Part shown: one piece after another, positions 29,284-39,836 of the stretch
How the letters are laid out: each line of letters starts with the position of its first letter
Numbering within the stretch: the stretch's first letter is position 1
NCBI GenBank assembly: GCA_965221135.1
Contig: CBDCRZ010000121.1
Location: forward strand, 682,001 to 746,000
DNA: 64,000 bases
Direction of reading: 5' to 3'
Source: Sansalvadorimonas sp965221135
Lineage (GTDB): Bacteria; Pseudomonadota; Gammaproteobacteria; Pseudomonadales; Endozoicomonadaceae
The notes under the pieces: generated by a model
The model's database searches: none
The model's input: the letters and a program-made list of their open reading frames with translations, nothing else
What the model was told of the DNA's origin: nothing
Made by a program: the position numbers and the translations under genes

Positions 29284-30922
29284 CTATTTGCTGCGCTTAC
29301 TCTTGCAGAGGGTGTTACTGCTGACGCGGCGGTGGGATTCAAGCAATCTGGCCGTATCGAAGTGCTGGCCACATCCGCATGTGGTGTTCAATTTACCCTT
29401 GCAGACGCTATCGCTGCTGCCCCGGCGGTGGGAATAAAGCAGGCTCGTCGTCGCGAAATTCTTACCACAGCCGCAGGTGGTGTTCCGCTTGCCCTTGCAG
29501 CGGCTGTCGCTGCTGTTCTGACGGTGGGAATAAAGCCGGCTGGCCGTATCGAAGTGCTGGCCACAGTCACATGTGGTGTTCCGCTTGCGCTTGCAGAGGC
29601 TGTCGCTGCTGCCCTGACGGTGGGAATAAAGCAGGCTGGCCGTATCGAAGTGCTGGCCACAGTCACAGGTTGTGTTCCAACAGCCCTTGCAGAGGCTGTC
29701 GCTGCTGCCCCGGCGGTGGGAATTCAAGCAGGCTCTTCATCGCGAAATTCTGACCACAGCCGCAGGTGGTGTTCCGCTTGCCCTTGCAGAGGCTGTCGCT
29801 GCTCCTCTGACGGTGGGAATTAAACAGGCTGACCGTATCGAAGTGCTGGCCACAGTCACAGGTGGTGTTCCGCTTGCCCTTGCAGAGGCTGTCGCTGCTG
29901 CCCCGGCGGTGGGAATTAAGCAGGTTGACCGTATCGAAGTGCCGGCCACAGTCACAGGTGGTGTTCCACTTGCCCTTGCAGAGACTGTTCCTGCTGCCCC
30001 GGCGGTGGGAATAAAGCAGGCTGCCCGTATCGAAGTGCTGGCCGCAGACACAGGTGGTGTTCCGCTTGCCCTTGCAGAGGCTGTCGCTGCTGCCCCTGCG
30101 GTGGGAATCAAGCAATCTGGCCGTATCGAAGTGCTGGCCACAGTCACAGGTGGTGTTCTGCTTGCCCTTGCAGAGGCTGTCGCTACTGCCCCGGCGGTGG
30201 GATTCAAGCAACCTGGGCGTATCGAAGTGCCGGCCACAGACACAGATGGTGTTCCGCTTGCCCTTGCAGATGCTGTCGCTGCTGCCCCGGCGGTGGGAAT
30301 TAAGCAGGCTGGCCGTATCGAAGTGCTGGCCACAGCCGCATGTGGTGTTTCGTTGCCCCCCGGGTGTTGATACAGATGCTATTTCAATGTCCCCTATCGG
30401 GCTATCGTAACCCTGGTCATTAGCCTCTGTTGACGGGGTGTCAGATTCAGATGGCTCTTTTTTAACAATGCTCCGACAGTGAATTTCCCAGGCCTTGATA
30501 TCAGGGTTGTCAGGTAACAACAGCTCCTCCAGACCGGTAACGGATTCGCCTGTGACTATCACATCATCGTCCCATGACGGGGGAGCGGTTTTGCCGGGAG
30601 TTGCGAAGCAGACAGAGCCTTTGGCGCTGACATTCAGAGCATCCCCGACCTGTCTCGGGATCCTGACTCTGGCAGGCTTGTCAACGCCCTGACAGACAAG
30701 AGCCTGTTCTGGACCGGCTACACAGAATGTATCGCCCATAGGTTGAACAGCGGGGGAGGCTGTATGGATACGACCTGTTGAGAGGATATCGGTCACCTCT
30801 TCGCTGAAGGGTAACACAAGAGTGCAGTGACCTTTTGTTTTCAAACCTGTACCAAAAACAAGAGCAGGGGCAATGGCCAGAGCCAGCCAAAGAACTCTGA
30901 ATGCTATTAACGGATTTAGCAC
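29284..30922 (-). pseudogene. Array A gene A17, frameshifted finger repeat gene (11 fingers across two frames)
   Basis: The signal peptide, N-terminal domain and fingers 1-6 read normally from GTG at 30922. Inside finger 7 a single extra C (GGGAATTCAAGC where paralogues have GGGAATTAAGC, about 29723) shifts the frame, and the product ends after a short wrong-frame stretch at 29663. The remaining fingers 7-11 are intact in the other frame to 29284. Fingers 7-10 closely match the end of A16. A sequencing error is the alternative; otherwise the truncated protein would still carry six fingers. Confidence 0.8.
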
Positions 30923-31118
30923 ACCAACTTCTCTGATTCCATTCGGATTCACAGGCTAGCAGATGATCGGAGAAGGGGTTGTTCCCATCAGGCGGTTTTA
31001 TAGGCGTTGAAGATTCCAGAGAAGCATGATGATAGAGAGCATATCGAGATATGAGAGGGGCCATGGCGCTGAATGAGGCTCAACCGGGCAGCGGTGATAT
31101 CAACTAGCGCCTCCTTTT

Positions 31119-32468
31119 CTATTTGCTGCGCTTACTCTTGCAGAGGGGGTTGCTGCTGAAGCGGCGGTGGGATTTAAGCTGCCTGACCGTATTAAAGCTC
31201 TCACCACAGCCGCATGTGGTGTTCAATTTTCCCTTACAGACGCTATCGCTGCTGCCCTGGCGGTGGGATTCAAGCAATCTGACTGTCTCCAAGTTCTGGC
31301 CACAGGCACAGGTGGTGTTCAGCTTGCCCTTGCAGAGGGGGGCGCTGCTGACCCTGCGGTGGGATTTAAGCTGCCTGACCGTTTTAAAGCTCTCACCACA
31401 GGCGCATGTGGTGTTCAATTTTCCCTTGCAGACGCTATCGCTGCTGCCCTCGCGGTGGGATTCAAGCAATCTGGACGTGTCGAAGCTCCGGCCACAGTCG
31501 CAGATGTTGTTCCGCTTGCCCTTGCAGAGGGGGGCGCTGCTGCGCCGGCCGTGGGATTCAAGCCCTCTGACTGTCTCGAAGTGCTGGCCACAGGCACAGG
31601 TGGTGTTCAGCCTGCCCTTGCAGAGGGGGGCGCTACTTCCCTCACGATGGGTCCGTAACCGACTGACCGTGTCGAAGCGCTGTCCACAGCAACAGGTGGT
31701 GTTCCGCTTGCCCTTGCAGAGGGGGGCGCTACTTCCCTCACGATGGGCCCGAAGCCGCCTGACCGTGTCGAAGTGCTGACCACAGTCGCAGATGGTATTC
31801 CGCTTGCCCTTGCAGAGGGTGTTGCTGCTGCACCGGATGTGGGAATTAAGCAGGCTGGCCGTATCGAAGTGCTGGCCACAGCCGCAGGTGGTGTTTGGTT
31901 GCCCCCTGGGTGTTGATACCGATGCTATTTCAATGCCCCCTATCGGGCTATTGTAACCCTTGTCACCAGCCTCTGTTGACGGGGTGTCAGATTCAGATGG
32001 CTCTTTTTTAACAATGCTCCGACAGTGAATTTCCCAGGCTCTGATATCAGGGTTGTCAGGTAGCATCAGCTCCCCCAGGCCGAGAACTGAGTCGTCTGTG
32101 ACCATCACATCATTGTCCCATGACGGGGTAGCGGTTTTGCCGGGCGTTGCGAAGCAGACAGAGCCTTTGGCGCTGACAATCAGAGCATCCCCGACCTGTT
32201 TCGGGATCCTGACTCTGGCAGGTTTGTCAACGCCCTGACAGACAAGAGCGTGTTCTGAACCGGCTACACAGAATGTATCGCCCATAGGTTGAACAGCGGG
32301 AGAGGTTGTATGGATACGACCTGTTGAGAGGATATCGGTCACCTCTTCGCTGACGGGTAACACAAGAGTGCAGTGACCTTTTGTTTTCAAACCTGTACCA
32401 AAAACAAGAGATGGGGCAATAGCCAAGGCTAGCCAAAGAGCCCTGAATGTTATCAACGGCTGTAACAC
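31119..32468 (-). CDS. Array A gene A18, secreted CxC-H-C finger repeat protein, 8 fingers
   Basis: 449 aa. Unusually rich in the REGSSAPLC and QSSAPLC subtype after the His (fingers 2-4 and 6). Finger 3 begins CCCG, adding a cysteine. Upstream the sequence MRSNGIREGG replaces WNPNGIREIG, giving AAGGTGG-like ribosome-binding bases as in A21 and A22. The C-terminal finger is of the ESF type with tail CKSKRSK. Confidence 0.85.
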   Translation of the reverse strand: MLQPLITFRALWLALAIAPSLVFGTGLKTKGHCTLVLPVSEEVTDILSTGRIHTTSPAVQPMGDTFCVAGSEHALVCQGVDKPARVRIPKQVGDALIVSAKGSVCFATPGKTATPSWDNDVMVTDDSVLGLGELMLPDNPDIRAWEIHCRSIVKKEPSESDTPSTEAGDKGYNSPIGGIEIASVSTPRGQPNTTCGCGQHFDTASLLNSHIRCSSNTLCKGKRNTICDCGQHFDTVRRLRAHREGSSAPLCKGKRNTTCCCGQRFDTVSRLRTHREGSSAPLCKGRLNTTCACGQHFETVRGLESHGRRSSAPLCKGKRNNICDCGRSFDTSRLLESHREGSSDSVCKGKLNTTCACGESFKTVRQLKSHRRVSSAPLCKGKLNTTCACGQNLETVRLLESHRQGSSDSVCKGKLNTTCGCGESFNTVRQLKSHRRFSSNPLCKSKRSK

Positions 32469-32654
32469 ACCACCTTCCCTGATTCCATTGGATCTCACAG
32501 GCTAGCAGATGAACGGAAAAGGGTATTGTTCCCATCAGGCGGTTTTATAGGCGTTGAAGATTCCAGAGAAGCATGATGACAAAAAGCGTATCGAAATATG
32601 AGGGGGGATCCTGGAGCTGAGTGAGGCTCAACCGGCCAGCAGTGATCTCAACTA

Positions 32655-34403
32655 TTAGCGCCTCCTTTTCCATTTGCTGCGCTTACTCTTGCAGAGGGTG
32701 TTGCCGCTGATGCGGCGGTGGTATTTAAGCCGCCTGACCGTATTAAAGCTCTCACCACAGCCGCATGTGGTGTTCAATTCCCCCTTGCAGACGCTATCGC
32801 TGCTACCCTCGCGGTGGGAACAAAGCAGGTTGGGCGTGTCGAAGCACCGGCCACAACGGCAGGTGGTGTTCAGCGCGCCTTTGCAGAGGCTGTCGCTGCT
32901 GCCCCGGCGATGGGATTTAAGCTGGCCGCCCGTATTAAAGCTTTCACAACATCCGCATGTGGTGTTCAATTTTCCCTTGCAGACGCTATCGCTGCTGGAC
33001 TCGCGGTGGGAACAAAGCAGGCTGGACGTGTCGAAGCTCTGGCCACAACCGCAGGTGGTGTTCCGCTTGCCCTTGCAGAGGCTGTCGCTACTGGTCTGAC
33101 GGTGGGAATTAAGCAGGCTGGCCGTATCGAAGTACTGGCCACAGCCACAGGTGGTGTTCCGCTTGCCCTTGCAGAGGCTGTCGCTGCTGCCCCGGCGGTG
33201 GGATTTAAGCAGGCTGGCCGTATCGAAGTGCCGGCCACAGTCACAGGTGATGTTCCGCTTGCCCTTGCAGAGGCTGTCGCTGCTGCCCCGGCGGTGGGAT
33301 TCAAGCAATCTGGCCGTATCGAAGTGCTGGCCACAGCCACAGGTGGTGTTCAGCTTGCCCTTGCAGAGGCTGTCGCTGCTGCCCCGGCGATGGGTTTCAA
33401 GAAATCTGGACGTGTCGAAGCTCCGGCCACAGCCGCAGGTGGTGTTCCGCTTGCCCTTGCAGAGGGGGGCGTTGCTGCCCCGGCGGTGGGATTCAAGTAA
33501 TCTGGACGTATCGAAGTGCCGGCCACAGTCACAGGTGGTCTTCTGCTTGCCTTTACAGTGGCTGTCGCTACTGCACCGGCGGTGAGTTTTAAGCAGGCTG
33601 ACCGTATCGAAGTGCTGGCCACAGCCACAGGTGGTGTTCCGCTTGCCCTTGCAGAGGCTGTCGCTGCTGCTCTGACGGTGGGAATGAAGCAGGCTGACCG
33701 TATCGAAGTGCTGGCCACAGTCACAGGTGGTGTTCCGCTTGCCCTTGCAGTGGCTGTCGCTGCTGCCCCTGCTGTGGGAATTAAGCAGGCTCATCGTCGC
33801 GAAATTCTGACCACGGCCGCAGGTAGTGTTTCGTTGCCCCCCGGGTGTTGATACAGACGCTATTTCAATGTCCCCTATCGGGCTATCGTAACCCTGGTCA
33901 TCAGCCTCTGTTGACGAGGTGTCAGATTCAGATGGCTCTTTTTTAACAATGCTCCGACAGTGAATTTCCCAGGCTCTGATATCAGGGTTATCAGGTAGCA
34001 TCAGCTCCTCCAGGCCGAGAACTGAGTCGCCTGTGACCATCACATCATCGTCCCATGACGGGGTAGCGGTTTTGTCGGACGTTGCGAAGCAGACAGAGCC
34101 TTTGGCCCTGACATTCAGAGCATCCCCGACCTGTCCTGGGATCCTGACTCTGGCAGGTTTATCAACGCCCTGACAGACCAGAGCGTGTTCTGGACCGGCT
34201 ACACAGAAGGTATCACCCATAGGTTGAACAGCGGGGGAGGTTGTATGGATACGACCTGTTGAGAGGATATCGGTCACCTCTTCGCTGACGGGGAACACAA
34301 GAGTGCAGTGACCTTTTGTTTTCAAACCTGTACCAAAAACAAGAGATGGGGCAATAGCCAAGGCTAGCCAAAGAGCCCTGAATGTTATTAACGGCTGTAA
34401 CAC
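32655..34403 (-). CDS. Array A gene A19, secreted CxC-H-C finger repeat protein, 12 fingers, extended basic tail
   Basis: 582 aa. As in A16, TAG to TGG stop loss extends the end to KSKRSKWKRRR. Fingers 1-6 form a block shared almost unchanged with A20. Finger 1 lacks the second Cys; finger 10 reads CGCCESF with an extra Cys. Two SF/ESF pairs close the array. Confidence 0.85.
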   Translation of the reverse strand: MLQPLITFRALWLALAIAPSLVFGTGLKTKGHCTLVFPVSEEVTDILSTGRIHTTSPAVQPMGDTFCVAGPEHALVCQGVDKPARVRIPGQVGDALNVRAKGSVCFATSDKTATPSWDDDVMVTGDSVLGLEELMLPDNPDIRAWEIHCRSIVKKEPSESDTSSTEADDQGYDSPIGDIEIASVSTPGGQRNTTCGRGQNFATMSLLNSHSRGSSDSHCKGKRNTTCDCGQHFDTVSLLHSHRQSSSDSLCKGKRNTTCGCGQHFDTVSLLKTHRRCSSDSHCKGKQKTTCDCGRHFDTSRLLESHRRGSNAPLCKGKRNTTCGCGRSFDTSRFLETHRRGSSDSLCKGKLNTTCGCGQHFDTARLLESHRRGSSDSLCKGKRNITCDCGRHFDTASLLKSHRRGSSDSLCKGKRNTTCGCGQYFDTASLLNSHRQTSSDSLCKGKRNTTCGCGQSFDTSSLLCSHRESSSDSVCKGKLNTTCGCCESFNTGGQLKSHRRGSSDSLCKGALNTTCRCGRCFDTPNLLCSHREGSSDSVCKGELNTTCGCGESFNTVRRLKYHRRISGNTLCKSKRSKWKRRR

Positions 34404-34604
34404 ACCAATTTCTCTGATTCCATTCGGATTCCACAGGCTAGCAGATGAACGAAAAAGGGTATTGTTCCCATCAGGCGGTTTTATAGGCGTTGAAGATTCC
34501 AGAGAAGCATGATGATAGAAAGCGTATCGAGATATGAGAGGGGCCATGGCGCTGAGTGAGGCTCAACCGGGCAGCAGTGATATCAACTATTAGCGCCTGC
34601 TTTT

Positions 34605-36530
34605 CTATTTGCTGCGCTTACTCTTGCAGAGGGTGTTGCTGCTGACGCGGCGGTGATAATTATGCTGGCTGACCGTATCGAAGTGCAGGCCACAGCCACA
34701 GGTGGTGTTCCGCTTGCCCTTGCAGAGGGTGTTGCTGCTGACGCGGCGGTGGGAATAAAGCATGCCGACCGTATCGAAGTGCCGGCCACAGCCACAGGTG
34801 GTGTTCCGCTTGCCCTTGCAGAGGCTGTCGCTGCTGCTCTGACGGTGGGAATTAAGCAGGTTCATCGTCGCGAAATTCTGACCACAGTCGCAGGTGGTGT
34901 TCAGCTTGCCCTTGCAGAGGCTGTCGCTGCTGCTCCGGCGGTGGGACTGAAGCCGACTGATCTTGTCGAAGTGCTGACCACAGTCACAGGTGGTGTTCCG
35001 CTTGCCCTTGCAGAGGCTGTCGCTGCTGCACTGACGGTGAGATTGAAGCTGGCTGGCCGTATCGAAGTGCTGGCCACAGTCACAGGTGGTGTTCCGCTTG
35101 CCCTTGCAGAGGCTGTCGCTGCTGCCCCGGCGGTGGGAATTAAGCTGTCTGACCGTATTAAAGCTCTCACCACAGCCGCATGTGGTGTTCAATTTTCCCT
35201 TGCAGACGCTATCGCTGCTGCCCTCGCGGTGGGATTCAAGCAATCTGGGCGTGTCGAAGCTCTGGCCACAACCGCAGGTGGTGTTCCGCTTGCCCCTGCA
35301 GCGGATGTCTCTGCTGACCAGGCGGTGATATTTAAGCTGGCTGGCCGTATCGAAGTGCCGGCCACAGTCACAGGTGGTGTTCCGCTTGCCCTTGCAGAGG
35401 CTGTCGCTGCTGCCCCGGCGGTGGGATTCAAGCAATCTGGCCGTATCGAAGTGCTGGCCACAGCCACAGGTGGTGTTCAGCTTGCCCTTGCAGAGGCTGT
35501 CGCTGCTGCCCCGGCGATGGGTTTCAAGAAATCTGGACGTGTCGAAGCTCCGGCCACAGCCGCAGGTGGTGTTCCGCTTGCCCTTGCAGAGGGGGGCGTT
35601 GCTGCCCCGGCGGTGGGATTCAAGTAATCTGGACGTATCGAAGTGCCGGCCACAGTCACAGGTGGTCTTCTGCTTGCCTTTACAGTGGCTGTCGCTGCTG
35701 CACCGGCGGTGAGTTTTAAGCAGGCTGACCGTATCGAAGTGCTGGCCACAGCCACAGGTGGTGTTCCGCTTGCCCTTGCAGAGGCTGTCGCTGCTGCTCT
35801 GACGGTGGGAATTAAGCAGGCTGACCGTATCGAAGTGCTGGCCACAGTCACAGGTGGTGTTCCGCTTGCCCTTGCAGTGGCTGTCGCTGCTGCCCCTGCT
35901 GTGGGAATTAAGCAGGCTCATCGTCGCGAAATTCTGACCACGGCCGCAGGTGGTGTTTCCTTGCCCCCCGGGTGTTGATACAGACGCTATTTCAATGTCC
36001 CCTATCGGGCTATCGTAACCCTGGTCATCAGCCTCTGTTGACGGGGTGTCAGATTCAGATGGCTCTTTTTTAACAATGCTTCGACAGTGAATTTCCCAGG
36101 CTCTGATATCAGGGTTGTCAGGTAGCATCAGCTCCTCCAGACCGAGAACTGAGTCGCCTGTGACCATCACATCATCGTCCCATGACGGGGTAGCGGTTTT
36201 GCCGGGCGTTACGGAGCAGACAGAGCCCTTGGCGCTGACATTCAGTGCATCCCCGACCTGTTTCGGGATCCTGACTCTGGCAGGTTTGTCAACGCCCTGA
36301 CAAACCAGAGCGTGTTCTGGACCGGCTACACAGAATGTATCGCCCATAGGTTGAACAGCGGGGGAGGTTGTATGGATACGACCTGTTGAGAGGATATCGG
36401 TCACCTCTTCGCTGACGGGTAACACAAGAGTGCAGTGACCTTTTGTTTTCAAACCTGCACCAAAAACAAGAGATGGGGCTACAGCCAGGGCCAGCCAAAG
36501 AGCTCTGAATGCTATTAACGGCTTTAGCAC
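34605..36530 (-). CDS. Array A gene A20, secreted CxC-H-C finger repeat protein, 14 fingers
   Basis: 641 aa. Fingers 1-6 repeat those of A19 with one or two changes (for example LLNSH for LLHSH), then the order diverges. The last finger has His in place of the core Leu (TVSQHNYH), so its helix packing is likely impaired. Finger 7 has the RDIRCRG ending also seen in A21-A23. Confidence 0.85.
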   Translation of the reverse strand: MLKPLIAFRALWLALAVAPSLVFGAGLKTKGHCTLVLPVSEEVTDILSTGRIHTTSPAVQPMGDTFCVAGPEHALVCQGVDKPARVRIPKQVGDALNVSAKGSVCSVTPGKTATPSWDDDVMVTGDSVLGLEELMLPDNPDIRAWEIHCRSIVKKEPSESDTPSTEADDQGYDSPIGDIEIASVSTPGGQGNTTCGRGQNFATMSLLNSHSRGSSDSHCKGKRNTTCDCGQHFDTVSLLNSHRQSSSDSLCKGKRNTTCGCGQHFDTVSLLKTHRRCSSDSHCKGKQKTTCDCGRHFDTSRLLESHRRGSNAPLCKGKRNTTCGCGRSFDTSRFLETHRRGSSDSLCKGKLNTTCGCGQHFDTARLLESHRRGSSDSLCKGKRNTTCDCGRHFDTASQLKYHRLVSRDIRCRGKRNTTCGCGQSFDTPRLLESHREGSSDSVCKGKLNTTCGCGESFNTVRQLNSHRRGSSDSLCKGKRNTTCDCGQHFDTASQLQSHRQCSSDSLCKGKRNTTCDCGQHFDKISRLQSHRRSSSDSLCKGKLNTTCDCGQNFATMNLLNSHRQSSSDSLCKGKRNTTCGCGRHFDTVGMLYSHRRVSSNTLCKGKRNTTCGCGLHFDTVSQHNYHRRVSSNTLCKSKRSK

Positions 36531-36715
36531 ACCAATTACTCTGATTCCATTCGGATTCACAGGCTAGCAGATGAACGGAAAAGGGTATTGTTCCCATCAG
36601 GCGGTTTTATAGGCGTTGAAGATTCCAGAGAAGCATGATGACAAAAAGCGTATCGAAATATGAGAGGGTTCCTGGCGCTGAGTGAGGCTCAACCGGGCAG
36701 CAGTGATATCAACTA

Positions 36716-38182
36716 TTAGCGCCTGCTTTTCAATTTGCTGCGCTTACTCTTGCAGAGGGTGTTGCTGCTGACGCGGCGGTGGAATTTAAGCTGTCTGACC
36801 GTATTAAAGCTCTCACCACAGCCGCATGTGGTGTTCAATTTTCCCTTGCAGACGCTATCGCTGCTGCCCTCGCGGTGGGATTCAAGCAATCTGGGCGTGT
36901 CGAAGCTCTGGCCACAACCGCAGGTGGTGTTCCGCTTGCCCCTGCAGCGGATGTCGCGGCTGTTCTGACGGTGGTAATTAAGCTGGCTGGCCGTATCGAA
37001 GTGCCGGCCACAGTCACAGGTGGTGTTCCGCCTGCCCTTGCAGAGGCTGTCGCTGCTGCCCTGCCTGTGGGAATTAAGCAGGCTCATCGTCGCGAAATTC
37101 TGACCACAGCCACAGGTGGTGTTCAGCTTGCCCTTGCAGAGGCTGTCCCTGCTGCCCCGGCGATGGGATTCAAGAAATCTGGACGTGTCGAAGCTCCGGC
37201 CACAGTCGCAGATGTTGTTCCGCTTGCCCTTGCAGAGGGGGGCGTTGCTGCCCCGGCGGTGGGATTCAAGCAATCTGGACGTATCGAAGTGCCGGCCACA
37301 GTCACAGGTGGTGTTCCACTTGCCCTTACAGAGGCTGTCGCTGCTGCCCCGGCGGTGGGAATTAAGCAGGCTGACCGTATCGAAGTGCTGGCCACAGGCA
37401 CAGGTGGTGTTCCACTTGCCCTTGCAGAGGCTGTCTCTGCTGCACCGGCGGTGGGAATCAAGCAGGCTGACCGTATCGAAGTGCCGGCCACAGGCACAGG
37501 TGGTGTTCCGCTTACCCTTGCAGTGGCTGTCGCTGTCGCTGCTGCCCCAGCTGTGGGAATTAAGCAGACTCATCGTCGCGAAATTCTGACCACGGCCGCA
37601 GGTGGTGTTTCGTTGCCCCCTGGGTGTTGATACCGATGCTATTTCAATGTCCCCTATCGGGCTATCGTAACCCTGGTCATCAGCCTCTGTTGACGAGGTG
37701 TCAGATTCAGATGGCTCTTTTTTAACAAGGCTCCGACAGTGAATTTCCCAGGCCCTGATATCAGGGTTGTCAGGTAGCATCAGCTCCTCCAGGCCGAGAA
37801 CTGAGTCACCTGTGACCATCACATCATCGCCCCATGACGGGGTAGCGATTTTGTCGGACGTTGCGAAGCAGACAGAGCCTTTGGCTCTGACATTCAGAGC
37901 ATCCCCGACCTGTCCTGGGATCCTGACTCTGGCAGGTTTGTCAACGCCCTGACAGACCAGAGCGTGTTCTGGACCGGCTACACAGAATGTATCGCCCATA
38001 GGTTGAACAGCGGGGGAGGTTGTATGGATACGACCTGTTGAGAGGATATCGGTCACCTCTTCGCTGACGGGTAACACAAGAGTGCAGTGACCTTTTGTTT
38101 TCAAACCTGCACCAAAAACAAGAGATGGGGCAATAGCCAAGGCTAGCCAAAGAGCCCTGAATGTTATCAACGGCTGTAACAC
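36716..38182 (-). CDS. Array A gene A21, secreted CxC-H-C finger repeat protein, 9 fingers, extended basic tail
   Basis: 488 aa. Stop loss extends the C-terminus to KSKRSKLKSRR. Finger 1 lacks the second Cys and has a two-residue insertion after the His (SSDSDSHC). Fingers 4-5 (TSRLLESH, TSRFLESH) match the shared block of A19 and A20. The signal peptide is the MLQPLITFRALW version. Confidence 0.85.
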   Translation of the reverse strand: MLQPLITFRALWLALAIAPSLVFGAGLKTKGHCTLVLPVSEEVTDILSTGRIHTTSPAVQPMGDTFCVAGPEHALVCQGVDKPARVRIPGQVGDALNVRAKGSVCFATSDKIATPSWGDDVMVTGDSVLGLEELMLPDNPDIRAWEIHCRSLVKKEPSESDTSSTEADDQGYDSPIGDIEIASVSTPRGQRNTTCGRGQNFATMSLLNSHSWGSSDSDSHCKGKRNTTCACGRHFDTVSLLDSHRRCSRDSLCKGKWNTTCACGQHFDTVSLLNSHRRGSSDSLCKGKWNTTCDCGRHFDTSRLLESHRRGSNAPLCKGKRNNICDCGRSFDTSRFLESHRRGSRDSLCKGKLNTTCGCGQNFATMSLLNSHRQGSSDSLCKGRRNTTCDCGRHFDTASQLNYHRQNSRDIRCRGKRNTTCGCGQSFDTPRLLESHREGSSDSVCKGKLNTTCGCGESFNTVRQLKFHRRVSSNTLCKSKRSKLKSRR

Positions 38183-38382
38183 ACCACCTTCCCTGATTCC
38201 ATTGGCTCTCACAGGCTAGCAGATGAACGAAAAAGGGTATTGTTCCCATCAGGCGGTTTTATAGGCGCTGAAGATTCCAGAGAAGCATGATGACAAAAAG
38301 CGTATCGAAATATGAGGGGGACCCTGGCGCTGAGAGAGGCTCAACCGGGCAGCAGTGATATCAACTATTAGCGTCTCCTTAT

Positions 38383-39636
38383 CTATTTGCTGCGCTTACT
38401 CTTGCAGAGGGGGGTGCTGCTGACGCGGCGGTGGGATTTAAGCTGCTTGACCGTATTAAAGTTCTCACCACAGCCGCATATGGTGTTCAATTTTCCCTTG
38501 CAGACGCTATCGCTGCTGCCCTCGCGGTGGGATTCAAGAAACCTGAGCGTGTCGAAGCTCTGGCCACAACCGCAGATGGTGTTCCGCTTGCCCCTGCAGC
38601 GGATGTCTCTGCTGACCTGGCGGTGACATTTAAGCTGACTGGCCGTATCGAAGTGCCGGCCACAGACACAGGTGGTGTTCCGCTTGCCCTTGCAGAGGAT
38701 GTCGCTGCGGCCCCGGCGGTGGGATTCAAGCAATCTGGCCGTATCGAAGTGCTGGCCACAGCCACAGGTGGTGTTCAGCTTGCCCTTGCAGAGGGGCGCG
38801 CTACTTCCCTCACGATGGTACCGAAGCCGACTGATCGTGTCGAAGTGCTGGCCACAGTCGCAGGTGGTGTTCCGCCTGCCCTTACAGAGGGTGTCGCTGC
38901 TGCTCCGGCGGTGGGAATTAAGCAGGCTCATCGTCGCGAAATTCTGGCCACAGTCACAGGTGGTGTTCCGCTTGCCCTTGCAGAGGCTGTCGCTGCTGCC
39001 CTGACGGTGGGATTTTAGCAGGCTGGCCGTGTCGAAGTACCTGCCACAGACGCAGGTGGTGTTTGGTTGCCCCCTGGGTGTTGATACCGATGCTATTTCA
39101 ATGTCCCCTATCGGGCTATCGTAACCCTGGTCATCAGCCTCTGTTGACGGGGTATCAGATTCAGATGGCTCTTTTTTAACAATCCTCCGACAATGAATTT
39201 CCCAGGCCCTGATATCAGGGTTGTCAGGTAGCATCAGCTCCTCCAGGCCGAGAACTGAGTTACCTGTGACCATCACATCATCGCCCCATGACGGGGTAGC
39301 GATTTTGTCGGACGTTGCGAAGCAGACAGAGCCTTTGGCCCTGACATTCAGAGCATCCCCGACCTGTCCTGGGATCCTGACTCTGGCAGGTTTGTCAACG
39401 CCCTGACAGACCAGAGCGTGTTCTGGACCGGCTACACAGAATGTATCGCCCATAGGTTGAACAGCGGGGGAGGTTGTATGGATACGACCTGTTGAGAGGA
39501 TATCGGTCACCTCTTCGCTGACGGGTAACACAAGAGTGCAGTGACCTTTTGTTTTCAAACCTGTACCAAAAACAAGAGATGGGGCAATAGCCAAGGCTAG
39601 CCAAAGAGCCCTGAATGTTATCAACGGCTGTAACAC
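38383..39636 (-). CDS. Array A gene A22, secreted CxC-H-C finger repeat protein, 7 fingers (shortest)
   Basis: 417 aa, the smallest complete member. Its last fingers (NFATMSLL, TISRLR, TARLLESH, a RDIRC type, TLRFLESH, GENFNTVKQ) occur in the same order in A23, which has three more fingers before them. It ends CKSKRSK. The adjacent spacer is almost identical to the one after A23. Confidence 0.85.
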   Translation of the reverse strand: MLQPLITFRALWLALAIAPSLVFGTGLKTKGHCTLVLPVSEEVTDILSTGRIHTTSPAVQPMGDTFCVAGPEHALVCQGVDKPARVRIPGQVGDALNVRAKGSVCFATSDKIATPSWGDDVMVTGNSVLGLEELMLPDNPDIRAWEIHCRRIVKKEPSESDTPSTEADDQGYDSPIGDIEIASVSTPRGQPNTTCVCGRYFDTASLLKSHRQGSSDSLCKGKRNTTCDCGQNFATMSLLNSHRRSSSDTLCKGRRNTTCDCGQHFDTISRLRYHREGSSAPLCKGKLNTTCGCGQHFDTARLLESHRRGRSDILCKGKRNTTCVCGRHFDTASQLKCHRQVSRDIRCRGKRNTICGCGQSFDTLRFLESHREGSSDSVCKGKLNTICGCGENFNTVKQLKSHRRVSSTPLCKSKRSK

Positions 39637-39836
39637 ACCACCTTCCCTGATTCCATTGGATCTCACAGGCTAGCAGATGAACGAAAAAGGGTATTGTTCC
39701 CATCAGGCGGTTTTATAGGCGTTGAAGATTCCAGAGAAGCATGATGACAAAAAGCGTATCGAAATATGAGGGGGACCCTGGCGCTGAGAGAGGCTCAACC
39801 GGGCAGCAGTGATATCAACTATTAGCGTCTCCTTAT

